Assembly (NCBI RefSeq): GCF_024171565.1
Contig: NZ_JALJZZ010000001.1
Coordinates: forward strand, 868,001-932,000
DNA: 64,000 nucleotides
Direction of reading: 5' to 3'
Origin: Okibacterium sp. HSC-33S16
GTDB taxonomy: Bacteria; Actinomycetota; Actinomycetes; Actinomycetales; Microbacteriaceae
Positions 36,002 through 44,934 of this stretch are shown piece after piece (the stretch's first letter is position 1; each line of letters starts with the position of its first letter). Below the pieces are notes generated by a model. It did not search any database. It was not told the origin of the DNA and was given only the letters and a program-made list of their open reading frames with translations. The translations under genes and the position numbers were made by a program.

Positions 36002-37198
36002 TTACTTCTTTCCCTTCCAGTTCGGGTTTTCCCAGATAACGCTTCCGCCCTGGCCGAGGCCAACGCACATCGCGGTGAGGCCGTAGCGCACGTCCGGGCG
36101 TTCAGCGAACTGCGCTGCCAGCTGGTTCATGAGCCGCACGCCGGACGCCGCGAGCGGGTGGCCGACCGCAATGGCTCCGCCCCACTGGTTGACGCGTGGG
36201 TCGTCATCGTCGATTCCAAAGTGGTCGAGCAGGGAGAGGACCTGGATGGCGAACGCTTCGTTGAGCTCGAATAGCCCGATGTCATCGATCGTCAGCCCGG
36301 CCTTCCGCAGCGCCTTTTCGGTCGAGGGGACGGGGCCGATGCCCATGATCTCCGGCTCCACTCCGGCAAACGCGAAGCTCACCATGCGCATCTTGGGCTT
36401 CAGTCCGAATTCCTTGACGGCGGATCCACCGGCCAGGAGGCTCACGGTCGCTCCGTCGGTGAGCGGAGAGGCGGTGCCTGCCGTGACCCGGCCGTGGGGA
36501 CGGAACGGAGTCTTGAGGTTCGCGAGTCCCTCCATGGTCGTCTCGGGACGGGTTCCTTCGTCGCGGGTCGCAAGGCCCCAGCCCGCCTCGCTCTTGATAG
36601 CGACCGGAATGAGGTCCGGCTGGATCTTGCCTGCGTCGTATGCGGCCTGCAGCTTGTGCTGGCTGCGCATACCGAAGCGGTCTGCCCGCTCCTTGGTGAG
36701 GTGCGGGAAGCGGTCGTGGATGCGTTCCGCCGTCTTTCCCATGTCGAGGGCGTCGGCCGAAACGAGCTTTTCGGTCAGGAAACGCGGGTTCGGGTCTGCG
36801 TCGGCGCCGAGCGGGTGGCGACCCATGTGCTCAACACCACCAGCGATCGCGAAGTCGTACGCCCCGAAACCAATCGCGCTGCCGACCTGGGTTACCGCGG
36901 TCATCGCGCCGGCGCACATGCGGTCGATGGCATAGCCGGGCACCGACTGCGGCAGGCCGGCGAGGAGCGCCGTGGTGCGGCCAAGCGTGAGTCCCTGGTC
37001 ACCCTGCTGCGTCGTCGCCGCAATGGCGACCTCGTCGATGCGGTCCTTGGGAACGTCAGGGTTGCGCTCGAGCAGCCCGATCATTGCCTTGACGACCAGA
37101 TCGTCTGCGCGGGTGTTCCAGTACATGCCTTTTTGTCCGGCGCGACCGAAGGGGGTCCGCACTCCATCAACAAAAAAGACGTCAGCTATTTCGGCCAC
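36002..37198 (-). CDS. fadA: Acetyl-CoA C-acyltransferase (3-ketoacyl-CoA thiolase)
   Basis: This 398-residue thiolase cleaves 3-ketoacyl-CoA in the last step of beta-oxidation. The acyl-accepting cysteine is in GYAIDRMCAGAMTAV. The central loop is AGTASPLTDGATVSLL. The C-terminal NEAFA, GGAIAVGHPLAASGVR (catalytic His) and MCVGLGQGGS (second catalytic Cys) are present. The GTG start has GGGAGG at 4-5 nt. It is cotranscribed with fadB, making a two-subunit trifunctional complex likely. Confidence 0.94.
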   Translation of the reverse strand: MAEIADVFFVDGVRTPFGRAGQKGMYWNTRADDLVVKAMIGLLERNPDVPKDRIDEVAIAATTQQGDQGLTLGRTTALLAGLPQSVPGYAIDRMCAGAMTAVTQVGSAIGFGAYDFAIAGGVEHMGRHPLGADADPNPRFLTEKLVSADALDMGKTAERIHDRFPHLTKERADRFGMRSQHKLQAAYDAGKIQPDLIPVAIKSEAGWGLATRDEGTRPETTMEGLANLKTPFRPHGRVTAGTASPLTDGATVSLLAGGSAVKEFGLKPKMRMVSFAFAGVEPEIMGIGPVPSTEKALRKAGLTIDDIGLFELNEAFAIQVLSLLDHFGIDDDDPRVNQWGGAIAVGHPLAASGVRLMNQLAAQFAERPDVRYGLTAMCVGLGQGGSVIWENPNWKGKK

Positions 37199-37271
37199 TT
37201 TGCCTCCCAATCATCGGATACGTGTCGATCCTAGGAGCGGCAAAAATCGCCGCCGCATCCTTTGACTCTTC

Positions 37272-38471
37272 CTACGAGTCGTTTTTCTCCAGATCGGATG
37301 CCGCTTGGTTACCTTCTACAAAGGCATCCACGATCGTCTGTGCAGTAGCTTCAATTTGCCACGCCCGTGCACCGAGATCGCGCAGTGCGTCACCCATCGC
37401 CGCGGTGCTGAGCGGCTCCGGTGGAGTCCATGCGACACGACGGAGCGTCTCGGGCGTCAGGAGGTTCTCGAGGGGAAGTGAGAGCGACTCGGCCGTGGTG
37501 GTCAGAGCGGTCCGTGCTGCCTTCAGCCGGGCGTCAGCCTCGGGGTTGCGCTCCGACCAGCTCCGCGCCGGTGGAAGGGTGTCGCTGGCTGCCGGGCGAA
37601 GGGGTGGAAGATCGTCGGTGGTGAGGCCGCGTTCAACGGCGTTCCACCACACGTCCAGATCGGTGCGGCTTGCACGGCCCTTGAAATCCCGCATGGCGGC
37701 GAGTGCTGCACTCGACCGGGGCTGCGCTTTGACGACTGCGACGAGCGATGCGTCCGGAACCAACCGGCCGGGTGCGATGTCGCGTGCCCGCGCCAGCGCG
37801 TCGCGGGCCAGCCATAATTCCCGTGCAACGGCGAGGCTGCGGGCACCGCGAACACCGTGCAGACCGGAGAGACGACGCCACGGATCCTGCCGGTTGACCT
37901 TGGGCTGACGCAGCCGGGTGGCTTCAAACTCCTCGGCCGCGATCCGTTCCTTACCCGAATCGACGATCATGTCGGCGAGTTTGTCGCGCACGTCGACGAG
38001 GAGCTCAACATCGAGGGCGGCGTACTCGAGCCACGATTCGGGCAGCGGTCGGGTCGACCAGTCGGCCGCGGAATGCTCCTTGGCGAGGTGAATGCCGAGA
38101 AGTTCCTCGACCACCGCGCCGAGTCCAACCCGGGACAAGCCGAGCAGGCGACCAGCCAGTTCGGTGTCGAAAACCCGTGTGGGGTCCAGTCCGACCTCGC
38201 GCAGGCAGGCCAAATCCTGGCTGGCCGCGTGGATGATCCACTCCTCGTCGCGAATGACGTCGTTGAGGGCGTCGAACCGACCGATGGCTGGCGGGTCAAA
38301 GAGAAACACCCCTGCTCCGCGCCGGAAGATCTGAATCAGGTACGCCCGTTGCGAGTAACGGTATCCGCTTGCGCGTTCAGCGTCGACGGCGATCGGGCCG
38401 TGTCCGTTCTGAATCTGGGTGATGGCGTCGAGGTAGTCGGCCTCGGTATCGATAACGGAACGGTCAGTCAC
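37272..38471 (-). CDS. rnd: Ribonuclease D (DEDD 3'-5' exoribonuclease with HRDC domain)
   Basis: This 399-residue nuclease trims the 3' ends of tRNA precursors and other small RNAs. The DEDDy acidic residues are visible: AVDAERASGYR (Asp, Glu), HAASQDLACL (Asp) and YAALDVELLVDV (Tyr, Asp). HRDC-like helical domains follow (WRRLSGLHGVRGARSLAVARELWLARD split over about 205-235; LARARDIAPGRLVPDASLV). The C-terminal 130 residues are less conserved. The GTG start overlaps the DUF3000 stop by 8 bp, so the two genes are coupled. Confidence 0.93.
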   Translation of the reverse strand: MTDRSVIDTEADYLDAITQIQNGHGPIAVDAERASGYRYSQRAYLIQIFRRGAGVFLFDPPAIGRFDALNDVIRDEEWIIHAASQDLACLREVGLDPTRVFDTELAGRLLGLSRVGLGAVVEELLGIHLAKEHSAADWSTRPLPESWLEYAALDVELLVDVRDKLADMIVDSGKERIAAEEFEATRLRQPKVNRQDPWRRLSGLHGVRGARSLAVARELWLARDALARARDIAPGRLVPDASLVAVVKAQPRSSAALAAMRDFKGRASRTDLDVWWNAVERGLTTDDLPPLRPAASDTLPPARSWSERNPEADARLKAARTALTTTAESLSLPLENLLTPETLRRVAWTPPEPLSTAAMGDALRDLGARAWQIEATAQTIVDAFVEGNQAASDLEKNDS

Positions 38472-39060
38472 GTGCCGTCCTGCGGGTTGATAACAGGGTT
38501 ACACCTTCGGTTGTTGGCGGAAGCCCGGCGAGCATGCACAGCAGCTCACCCCAGCCTTCGACGTGCGATGACACGTCGTCTTCGAGGGGCGTCCACGACG
38601 CCCTCAACTCGATCTGGGCGCCGTCAGGCTGTTGGGCCAGTTCGCCGAACCCGGTCGAGAGAATCTTGGTGGCAGTACCCGATGGGGCTGCGTACTTCGC
38701 GCCTCGTGCGTTGAGCGCGTCCACGAGCCACGACCAGGCCACCTCGGCGAGGAACGGGTCGAGCCCGATCTCGGTTTCCAGTGGCGCCTGGGCAAAACAG
38801 ACGATCCGGAATGGGCCACCCCAGGCCTCCGGTTCGGCGGGGTCGTAGAGCAGGATGAACCGGCCAGTGCCGAGCTCTGAGTCTGCACCGTGCCGGGTCG
38901 GAGTCACGTCGGCAGCGAGGGCCACCGCGAACGGCGCGAGGTTTCCGGGAGCCGGAATCTCATGCACGCTCAGTTCGGTACGCGCCCGAGCGTCGCGGAC
39001 GGAGGCCAGTGCGCGCGCGAACGGCGCTGGGAGCTCCGCGTCTGTTGGTCTGTCAGCCAC
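38464..39060 (-). CDS. DUF3000 domain-containing protein
   Basis: This 198-residue soluble protein belongs to the actinobacterial DUF3000 family, whose function is unknown. Typical parts are FARALASVRDARARTELSVHEIPAP (split over about 14-40), LAPFAVALAADV, GRFILLYDPAEPEAWGGPFR, and EVAWSWLVDALNARGA. It is consistently found upstream of RNase D in actinobacteria, as here. The GTG start stands exactly 6 nt after a TAGTCT -10, suggesting a leaderless DUF3000-rnd transcript. Confidence 0.88.
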   Translation of the reverse strand: MADRPTDAELPAPFARALASVRDARARTELSVHEIPAPGNLAPFAVALAADVTPTRHGADSELGTGRFILLYDPAEPEAWGGPFRIVCFAQAPLETEIGLDPFLAEVAWSWLVDALNARGAKYAAPSGTATKILSTGFGELAQQPDGAQIELRASWTPLEDDVSSHVEGWGELLCMLAGLPPTTEGVTLLSTRRTARD

Positions 39061-39066
39061 GATTGC

Positions 39067-39076
39067 AGACTAGAGT
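39067..39076. promoter_or_regulatory. Overlapping divergent -10 elements (AGACTAGAGT)
   Basis: On the minus strand TAGTCT (39072-39067) is followed by 6 nt and the DUF3000 GTG. On the plus strand TAGAGT (39071-39076) precedes the hydrolase ATG by 9 nt. The two hexamers share the central TA, so only one polymerase could open the site at a time. Confidence 0.45.
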
Positions 39077-39085
39077 TACTTGCCA

Positions 39086-40279
39086 ATGAAACGACACAGC
39101 CACGCCGTCGAGCCGGCCACACGACCCCGACAACAGGCGCTACGGGTGTCATACGCAGCCGCAGGTTTTGTGGTGACGGTAGCGACAGCATCCGTTTTCT
39201 TCGTCTCTGCTGTTGCACGCCGCGTGGTGACGCCGGCGAAAAAGCGGGCGCAGGATACCGATGTGCGTGCGCTCAACCGTGCGGACGGCACCGTTACTCT
39301 GAGCCGGACCCCCGACACTTCGCTTCCGGGTCGATATGGACTCTGGTTCGGCGCAGACGACCGTTACCTCCAACTGGGGCCGATTGTGGACCAGGACGCC
39401 TCAACGGTGACCCGGGTGTTGGACACGCCGACGAGCGAGCTGGTCGGGCTTCCGGACGCGGGGCCGGCGACGTTCAGCGGGTGGTACTACTCGCGGCCCG
39501 AGCAACTTGGTCTGCCGTTCAGCGAGACGGTCATTGAGACGACGCCGGGGCCTGCGCCCGCCTGGCTGTTTCCGGCCGACGAGGATTCGGGCCGCTGGGT
39601 CATCGGAGTGCATGGTCGAGGAACCACCCGCAGCGAGTGCCTGCGTTCAGTGCCGGTCCTGCACGACGCCGGATGCACGAGCCTCTTGATCTCCTACCGG
39701 AATGATGGCGACGCACCGCCGAGCGCCGACGGACTCTACGGGCTGGGCGACACTGAGTGGCAGGACGTTGAGGCCGCGATCGAGTTCGCGACCGCACACG
39801 GGGCAACTTCAATCGTCCTGATGGGCTGGTCGATGGGCGGAGCCATTTCGCTTCAGACGTCACTCCGATCGGCGCTGGCCGACCGGATCACCGGGATCAT
39901 CCTCGAGTCGGCCGTCGTCGACTGGGGGAGTGTGCTCGAGTTTCAAGCGGACGCCGGCAGGATTCCGGTGTTCGTGCGCCGTGCAGCCATCGCGGCGATC
40001 AGCAACGGCTGGGGCAAATCGCTGACCGGTCTCGACACGGTGGTCAACTTCACGGCGCTCGACATGGTCGAACGGTCGGGAGAGCTGACCAAACCCATGC
40101 TGGTGCTGCACAGCGACGACGACGGGTTCGTTCCCGCCGACGCCGCGCGTGAGCTCGCGATTCGCCGCAGTGACCTGGCAACCTTCGTGCCGTTCCGCAC
40201 GGCCCGGCACACGAAGCTCTGGAACTTCGATGAGCCGCGCTGGACCACGGCGATCCGCGACTGGCTCGCCGGCAACTGA
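39086..40279 (+). CDS. Membrane-anchored alpha/beta hydrolase
   Basis: This 397-residue protein has an N-terminal membrane segment (about 22-43, AAGFVVTVATASVFFVSAVA) and then a hydrolase domain. The nucleophile elbow is LMGWSMGGAIS. WVIGVHGRGTTRSECLR provides the oxyanion region. The acid and base are probably in LHSDDDGFVPADAA and TARHTKLWNFD. The family includes serine esterases and peptidases; no substrate is evident. The ATG is preceded by a TTG 6 bp earlier, and no good ribosome site separates the choices. It faces sufE convergently with 6 bp between stops. Confidence 0.85.
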   Translation: MKRHSHAVEPATRPRQQALRVSYAAAGFVVTVATASVFFVSAVARRVVTPAKKRAQDTDVRALNRADGTVTLSRTPDTSLPGRYGLWFGADDRYLQLGPIVDQDASTVTRVLDTPTSELVGLPDAGPATFSGWYYSRPEQLGLPFSETVIETTPGPAPAWLFPADEDSGRWVIGVHGRGTTRSECLRSVPVLHDAGCTSLLISYRNDGDAPPSADGLYGLGDTEWQDVEAAIEFATAHGATSIVLMGWSMGGAISLQTSLRSALADRITGIILESAVVDWGSVLEFQADAGRIPVFVRRAAIAAISNGWGKSLTGLDTVVNFTALDMVERSGELTKPMLVLHSDDDGFVPADAARELAIRRSDLATFVPFRTARHTKLWNFDEPRWTTAIRDWLAGN

Positions 40280-40285
40280 CCGGCG

Positions 40286-40723
40286 CTATCCGGCGAGGCG
40301 CTCAGTCAGCTGGCGTTTCGTGCGTCGCAGCATTCCGTTCATGCCGTTGAGCCGCAACGGCGACACGACCTTGGAGAGTCCGAGCATCTGCGGGAAGTCG
40401 TCGGGGATGGCCAGCACCGCGGCCGGACTCAACCCTTCGACGGCTTGGGCCAGAATGCTCGCGAAGCCGCGCGTTGTCGGCGATTCGCGGGGTGCGGTCG
40501 CGTGCAGGTGCACCCGATCGGACTCGACGTCGACAAAGATGTACACCGGTGACTGGCACTCGACGACCCGCTCGAGTAACTCGGGGGAGTCGGCATACTT
40601 CGCGGGCAAGTCGGGTAATTCCTGAGAGAACTCGAGAAGGAGCTGGAGCCGCAACTTCTCATCGAGTTCGAGGAAGTCGTCGCGGATCTCGGCCACTTGG
40701 TCGGGCAGTGCGCTGTCAGTCAT
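40286..40723 (-). CDS. sufE: SufE family sulfur-acceptor protein
   Basis: This 145-residue protein takes sulfur from a cysteine desulfurase or other donor for Fe-S cluster assembly. The acceptor cysteine is in [14 protein letters not shown], and the family core ([53 protein letters not shown]) is complete. The start ATG overlaps the stop of the sulfurtransferase gene by 8 bp (ATGACTGA). The arrangement hints that the rhodanese-type enzyme supplies sulfur to SufE, which is inference. Confidence 0.9.
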   Translation of the reverse strand: MTDSALPDQVAEIRDDFLELDEKLRLQLLLEFSQELPDLPAKYADSPELLERVVECQSPVYIFVDVESDRVHLHATAPRESPTTRGFASILAQAVEGLSPAAVLAIPDDFPQMLGLSKVVSPLRLNGMNGMLRRTKRQLTERLAG

Positions 40724-41636
40724 GGTGAGATCCGCCTCGGGAGGCCAGGTCGCCGGGTTCGGTGCCCACGGCAATGGGCACGCGCACGGCGCTGCCCCAC
40801 TCGGTCCAGGAGCCGTCGTAGTTGCGCACGTTCTCGAAACCGAGCAGGTGGTGCAGAACGAACCAGGTGTGGCTAGAGCGTTCACCGATTCGGCAGTATG
40901 CCACGACCTCGTCACCGTCGGTCAGGCCGGCGCCGTCGCGGTACACGGAGTTCAGGTCCTCGAGCGGTTTGAAGGTGCCGTCAGCAGCGACAGCCTGCGA
41001 CCAGGGCACGTTCTTGGCGGTCGGAATGTGGCCAGCGCGAAGCGCTCCTTCTTCGGGATAGGCGGGAGCCGTTGTGCGTTCGCCGCTGTATTCCTCGGGG
41101 GAACGGACGTCGATCAACGGCTTGCCGAGGTGCGCGAGCACGTCTTCCTTATACGCGCGAACGACAGAGTCGTCTCTCTCGACGACTGGATATTCGGTTC
41201 GAGGCCGCACCGTGGCATCCGTTGTCAGCGGACGCTCATCGGAGATCCACTTGTCACGCCCGCCGTCGAGCAGCCGCACGTCGGCGTGCCCGAACAGAGT
41301 GAACACCCAGAGGGCGTAAGCGGCCCACCAGTTGTTCTTGTCTCCGTAGATGACGACGGTGTCGTCGCGGGCGATGCCCTTGCCACTCAGCAGTTCGGCG
41401 AACGCGGCGCCGTCGATGTAATCGCGCTGCACCGGGTCGTTGAGGTCGGTGTGCCAGTCGATCTTGACCGACCCGGGAATGTGGCCGATCTCGTAGAGCA
41501 GAACGTCTTCGTCAGATTCAACGACGACGAGTCCGGGCGAACCCAGGTGCTCTTCGAGCCAGTCAGCAGTGACCAGGCGCTCGGGGTGGGCGTACGACGC
41601 AAACTTTGAGCTCGACGAGTCGTGTTCGACAGTAAT
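40716..41636 (-). CDS. sseA: Thiosulfate sulfurtransferase with apparent ATT start codon
   Basis: This 306-residue tandem-rhodanese protein moves a sulfane sulfur via Cys in [15 protein letters not shown]. The N-terminal rhodanese domain is inactive as usual ([17 protein letters not shown]). The family begins M-[ST][17 protein letters not shown]. Here the codon at that methionine is ATT (minus strand, 41636-41634), preceded at the proper distance by GGAGGT. The only upstream ATG in frame would add 51 residues without similarity and lies across the zapE start. So either ATT is used, as in infC, or the base is an error. It is coupled by an 8-bp overlap to sufE. Confidence 0.85.
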   Translation of the reverse strand: MTVEHDSSSSKFASYAHPERLVTADWLEEHLGSPGLVVVESDEDVLLYEIGHIPGSVKIDWHTDLNDPVQRDYIDGAAFAELLSGKGIARDDTVVIYGDKNNWWAAYALWVFTLFGHADVRLLDGGRDKWISDERPLTTDATVRPRTEYPVVERDDSVVRAYKEDVLAHLGKPLIDVRSPEEYSGERTTAPAYPEEGALRAGHIPTAKNVPWSQAVAADGTFKPLEDLNSVYRDGAGLTDGDEVVAYCRIGERSSHTWFVLHHLLGFENVRNYDGSWTEWGSAVRVPIAVGTEPGDLASRGGSHHD

Positions 41637-41782
41637 GAGGTACCTCCGGTAGATGACCCGCGGCGTTCCGGGCGCGCCACGCGGGGGATTAGGCTGGAAA
41701 CTCGGCTCCCTGAGCGAATTTACGCACGATTGCGGCTGAAGTCTTTGGCGCCGTAAGACTTCGACACACGAGGTATTCTCCC

Positions 41783-42823
41783 ATGACAAACTCCACGTCT
41801 TCTGCTCGCGTCAGCATCGCTGACCGCAATCCAGAAACTACCGGTGCCGAAATTGCCGCCAGTTTGACGCCGCCCCGTCAATTCGCGGATGCCAGCTTCG
41901 ACAGCTACCGCCCCGACGCCGCGTTCGCCTCCCAGCAGGAGGCCGTCGAGCTGTTGAGTGCCTTCGCCGGCAGTTGGGGCGTGACGAAATCATCTGGCGG
42001 GTTCTTCGGTCGCAGGAAGAAGGCGCCAGACGTGAAACCCGGTGTGTACCTTGACGGCGGATTCGGTGTCGGAAAGACGCACCTGCTCGCCGCTCTCTGG
42101 CACGCCGCTCCCGGTCCGCGCAAGTATTTCGGCACCTTCATTGAGTACACCGCGTTGGTCGGGGCGCTCGGCTATGCGAACGCCGTTGAGTCGCTCCGCG
42201 GGTCAACTCTGCTCTGCATCGACGAATTCGAGTTGGACGACCCGGGCGACACCATGATGATGACCCGCCTGCTGACCGAGCTCGTTGCATCGGGAACCCG
42301 CATCGCAGCCACCTCAAATACACCCCCCAACGCGCTCGGCGAAGGCCGATTCGCCGCGGCCGACTTCCTGCGCGAGATTCACGCGATGGCCGACCACTTC
42401 ACTACGCTACGAATCGACGGCGAGGACTACCGACGACGCTCGATGGAAGGGCACGCCGAGGCACTCGACGAGAGCGCGTACGACGTCCGCATCAGCACGG
42501 CAATCGATTCGGGTCAAACGGTCTCGGAGGACACCTTCGACACCGTGATCGAGCACCTGGCCGGTGTGCACCCGTCGCGGTACATCAAACTGCTCGCGGG
42601 CATCGACGCCATCGGACTGCGCGACGTGCACGAGTTGCAGTCGCAAACCGAAGCGCTGCGGCTGGTGGCGTTCATCGACCGCGTCTACGACGCCCAGATC
42701 CCGATCTACGCCACCGGACTCCCGCTCGATGAGGTGTTCGGTGGTGACATGCTCTCGGGTGGCTACCGCAAGAAGTACCTGCGGGCGATGTCCCGCATGA
42801 TTGCGCTGACACGGGGTTCCTAG
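41783..42823 (+). CDS. zapE: Cell division protein ZapE (AFG1-like ATPase)
   Basis: This 346-residue AAA-type ATPase belongs to the ZapE/Afg1 family; in E. coli it acts on the Z-ring during division. Walker A is [15 protein letters not shown] and Walker B is [11 protein letters not shown]. The sensor region is [19 protein letters not shown], and the C-terminal part has [16 protein letters not shown] and [14 protein letters not shown]. In actinobacteria it lies next to the sulfurtransferase gene, as here, divergently. A GAGG lies 9 nt before the ATG. Confidence 0.9.
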   Translation: MTNSTSSARVSIADRNPETTGAEIAASLTPPRQFADASFDSYRPDAAFASQQEAVELLSAFAGSWGVTKSSGGFFGRRKKAPDVKPGVYLDGGFGVGKTHLLAALWHAAPGPRKYFGTFIEYTALVGALGYANAVESLRGSTLLCIDEFELDDPGDTMMMTRLLTELVASGTRIAATSNTPPNALGEGRFAAADFLREIHAMADHFTTLRIDGEDYRRRSMEGHAEALDESAYDVRISTAIDSGQTVSEDTFDTVIEHLAGVHPSRYIKLLAGIDAIGLRDVHELQSQTEALRLVAFIDRVYDAQIPIYATGLPLDEVFGGDMLSGGYRKKYLRAMSRMIALTRGS

Positions 42824-42829
42824 CGCCGC

Positions 42830-42876
42830 GTAACACGCTATTTACACAGCTAGACGGCTCGTAACAGTCCTGAAAC
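42830..42876 (+). promoter_or_regulatory. Two GlnR-type boxes upstream of amt
   Basis: GTAAC-N6-TTTAC (42830-42845) and GTAAC-N6-GAAAC (42861-42876) lie on the coding strand, 31 bp apart start to start. The second is a perfect GlnR half-operator; the first has one degenerate half. They lie 114-160 bp before the ATG and begin just after the zapE stop. Confidence 0.7.
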
Positions 42877-42989
42877 ATCGAATGCACCGCGTCGGAAATC
42901 TCCGAAGCGCATGCTGATTCCATACCGACAAGCGCCCAGCGCGTCAGTCTCGGTCAGCCCGATGCACTCGAGAGAACTAAGGACACGAT

Positions 42990-44222
42990 ATGGACACCGG
43001 CAGCATTGCCTGGGGGATCACAGCGACAGCGCTCGTACTGGTGATGACCCCCGGAGTCGCATTCTTCTACGGCGGCCTCGTCAAAGCGAAGAGCGTCATC
43101 AGCATGATGATGATGAGCTTCGGGGCGCTCGGCCTCATCAGCGTGCTGTGGATCCTCTACGGATTCAATATGAGCGCCGTCGCAAGCCCCACAGCGTTCG
43201 CCGGCAACCCCTTCTCCGACTTCGGGCTCACCGCCCTGTCGCAGGGTGAGTCAGGCAACACCGACCTCCTCGGCGCCACCTACGGAGCCACATTCGCGAT
43301 CATCACCGTCGCACTGATCTCCGGAGCGATCGCCGACCGCGCCAAATTCGGTTCGTGGATGATCTTCGCGGGCATCTTCGCGACCATCGGTTACTTCCCG
43401 ATCGCGGCCTGGGTCTGGGGCGGCGGCTGGATCATGAACCTCGGCACGACGCTCTTCGGGGAAGACGCCGGCATCGCGGTCATCGACTACGCCGGCGGAA
43501 CTGCGGTCCACATCAACGCTGGTGCAGCCGCACTTGCCCTCGCCCTGGTCCTCGGTAAGCGTGTCGGCTTCCAGAAGGGCATTCAGAAGCCCCACAACGT
43601 TCCGCTCACGCTCCTCGGAGCGTCCATCCTCTGGTTCGGTTGGTTCGGATTCAACGCCGGTGCTGAATGGCTCAACGGACTCGAGAACGTCGGCCTCATC
43701 GTCGTCAACACCTTGGGGGCAACGGCAGCGGCCATCATCGGCTGGCTGATCATTGAGAAGTTCAAGGATGGCAAGGCTACGAGCGTCGGAGCCGCATCGG
43801 GCGCTGTCGCTGGCCTCGTCGCCATCACGCCGGCCTGTGCGAACCTCACCCCGGGTTGGGCTCTGGTCCTCGGCGTTCTCACCGGAGCGGTTTGCGCCCT
43901 GGCCGTCGAACTGAAGTTCAAGCTCGGCTTCGATGACTCGCTCGATGTTGTGGGCATCCACCTCGTCGGCGGTCTGGTCGGAACCCTGTTCCTCGGCTTC
44001 TTCGCCACCGAAACCGGACTCTTCCTCGGTGGCGGGTTCGAGCAGCTCGTCGTCCAGGTGATCGCGGCAGCTGCCGTCCTTCTCTACTCCTTCGTGATCG
44101 CATTCGTCGTTGGCCTTGCCATCCAGAAGACATTGGGCTTCCGGGTGAAGAACGAAGACGAGATCGCCGGAGTCGACACGAGCGTCCACGGCGAAGAGGG
44201 ATACGCCCTCGAGGTCGTCTAA
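42990..44222 (+). CDS. amt: Ammonium transporter
   Basis: This 410-residue, 11-helix Amt/MEP/Rh channel brings ammonium into the cell. The pore histidines known from AmtB are in AVHINAGAAALALAL and GIHLVGGLVGTLFLG. The N-terminus ITATALVLVMTPGVAFFYGGLVKAK and the DYAGGT signature are typical. The cytoplasmic tail carries KNEDEIAGVDTSVHGEEGYALE. No glnK or glnD follows; the gene is alone and ends at a terminator. GlnR boxes upstream link it to glnA. Confidence 0.95.
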   Translation: MDTGSIAWGITATALVLVMTPGVAFFYGGLVKAKSVISMMMMSFGALGLISVLWILYGFNMSAVASPTAFAGNPFSDFGLTALSQGESGNTDLLGATYGATFAIITVALISGAIADRAKFGSWMIFAGIFATIGYFPIAAWVWGGGWIMNLGTTLFGEDAGIAVIDYAGGTAVHINAGAAALALALVLGKRVGFQKGIQKPHNVPLTLLGASILWFGWFGFNAGAEWLNGLENVGLIVVNTLGATAAAIIGWLIIEKFKDGKATSVGAASGAVAGLVAITPACANLTPGWALVLGVLTGAVCALAVELKFKLGFDDSLDVVGIHLVGGLVGTLFLGFFATETGLFLGGGFEQLVVQVIAAAAVLLYSFVIAFVVGLAIQKTLGFRVKNEDEIAGVDTSVHGEEGYALEVV

Positions 44223-44247
44223 CCTCCCGCGCTTCGCGTCACGCAAT

Positions 44248-44275
44248 CGGGATGCCACCGTATGGTGGCATCCCG
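44248..44275 (+). terminator. Terminator after amt
   Basis: A perfect 12-bp stem CGGGATGCCACC/GGTGGCATCCCG with a GTAT loop, followed by TTTCG, lies 26 bp after the stop. Confidence 0.8.
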
Positions 44276-44357
44276 TTTCGCTTGTCCGCACGCAACACTC
44301 CGGTGGTTACGATGGGCCAAAAGGTGCACCCGCACCGCGACGGTGTGAGGAGGCTCC

Positions 44358-44861
44358 ATGACGAGGTTCGGCACCATTATCCGTTCCGTGTTGTCGTCCC
44401 TGACCACGCGAGGCTCCTCTGCTGTTCGTCATTCGGATGAGCCCGGGCGATTCGGCGAAGCTGGGACGGTTGAGGTCGACCCAGCCACGATCGGTCCGGT
44501 CCGCATGACGTATGTTCCGTCCACCGACGGTGATCCCGACCCCGGCGAGATCGTCTGGACCTGGGTCCCGTTTGAAGAGCGCGACGGCCGAGGTAAAGAC
44601 CGACCGGTGCTCATCGTTGCCGAGGAGCCTGGTGGAGCGCGTCTGGCGGTCCAACTGACATCGAAACACCACGATGATTCACCGGACTACGTTCCCATCG
44701 GCAGCGGACCGTGGGATACGCGGGGGCGCTCCAGCTGAGTCAACGTCGCCCGGGTATTTCGTATCTACCCCTCCGGGATGCGTCGCGAGGCGGCTGCTAT
44801 CGACCGGTCGGCATACGAGCGCGTCGCAGCCGTGCTTCGGAACGTCTATGGCTGGCGCTGA
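44358..44861 (+). pseudogene. PemK/MazF-like protein gene interrupted by an in-frame TGA
   Basis: The first 126 codons encode a PemK/MazF-type fold (DPDPGEIVWTWVPFEERDGRGKDRP split over about 55-78; PVLIVAEEPGGARLAVQLTSK; DYVPIGSGPWDTRGRSS). TGA at 44736-44738 then stops translation. The same frame continues with VNVARVFRIYPSGMRREAAA and RSAYERVAAVLRNVYGWR, the usual family C-terminus, where relatives have Trp (SWVN). One base change, TGG to TGA, explains this. GGAGG precedes the ATG, and no antitoxin gene adjoins. It is either a broken gene, a read-through gene or a sequence error; the truncated 126-residue protein lacks the last helix. Confidence 0.75.
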
Positions 44862-44890
44862 TTCGGTGCAAACTCAAGAGCTAGCTTCAC

Positions 44891-44896
44891 TACAAT
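44891..44896 (+). promoter_or_regulatory. Possible -10 (TACAAT) of the EEP-family gene
   Basis: TACAAT is a near-consensus -10. It predicts transcription from about 44903, leaving roughly 30 nt of leader that includes GGGGGA before the proposed ATC start. Confidence 0.45.
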
Positions 44897-44934
44897 TATG
44901 CATCCGCACTTTCGCCTGACCCGGGGGACAGCTC

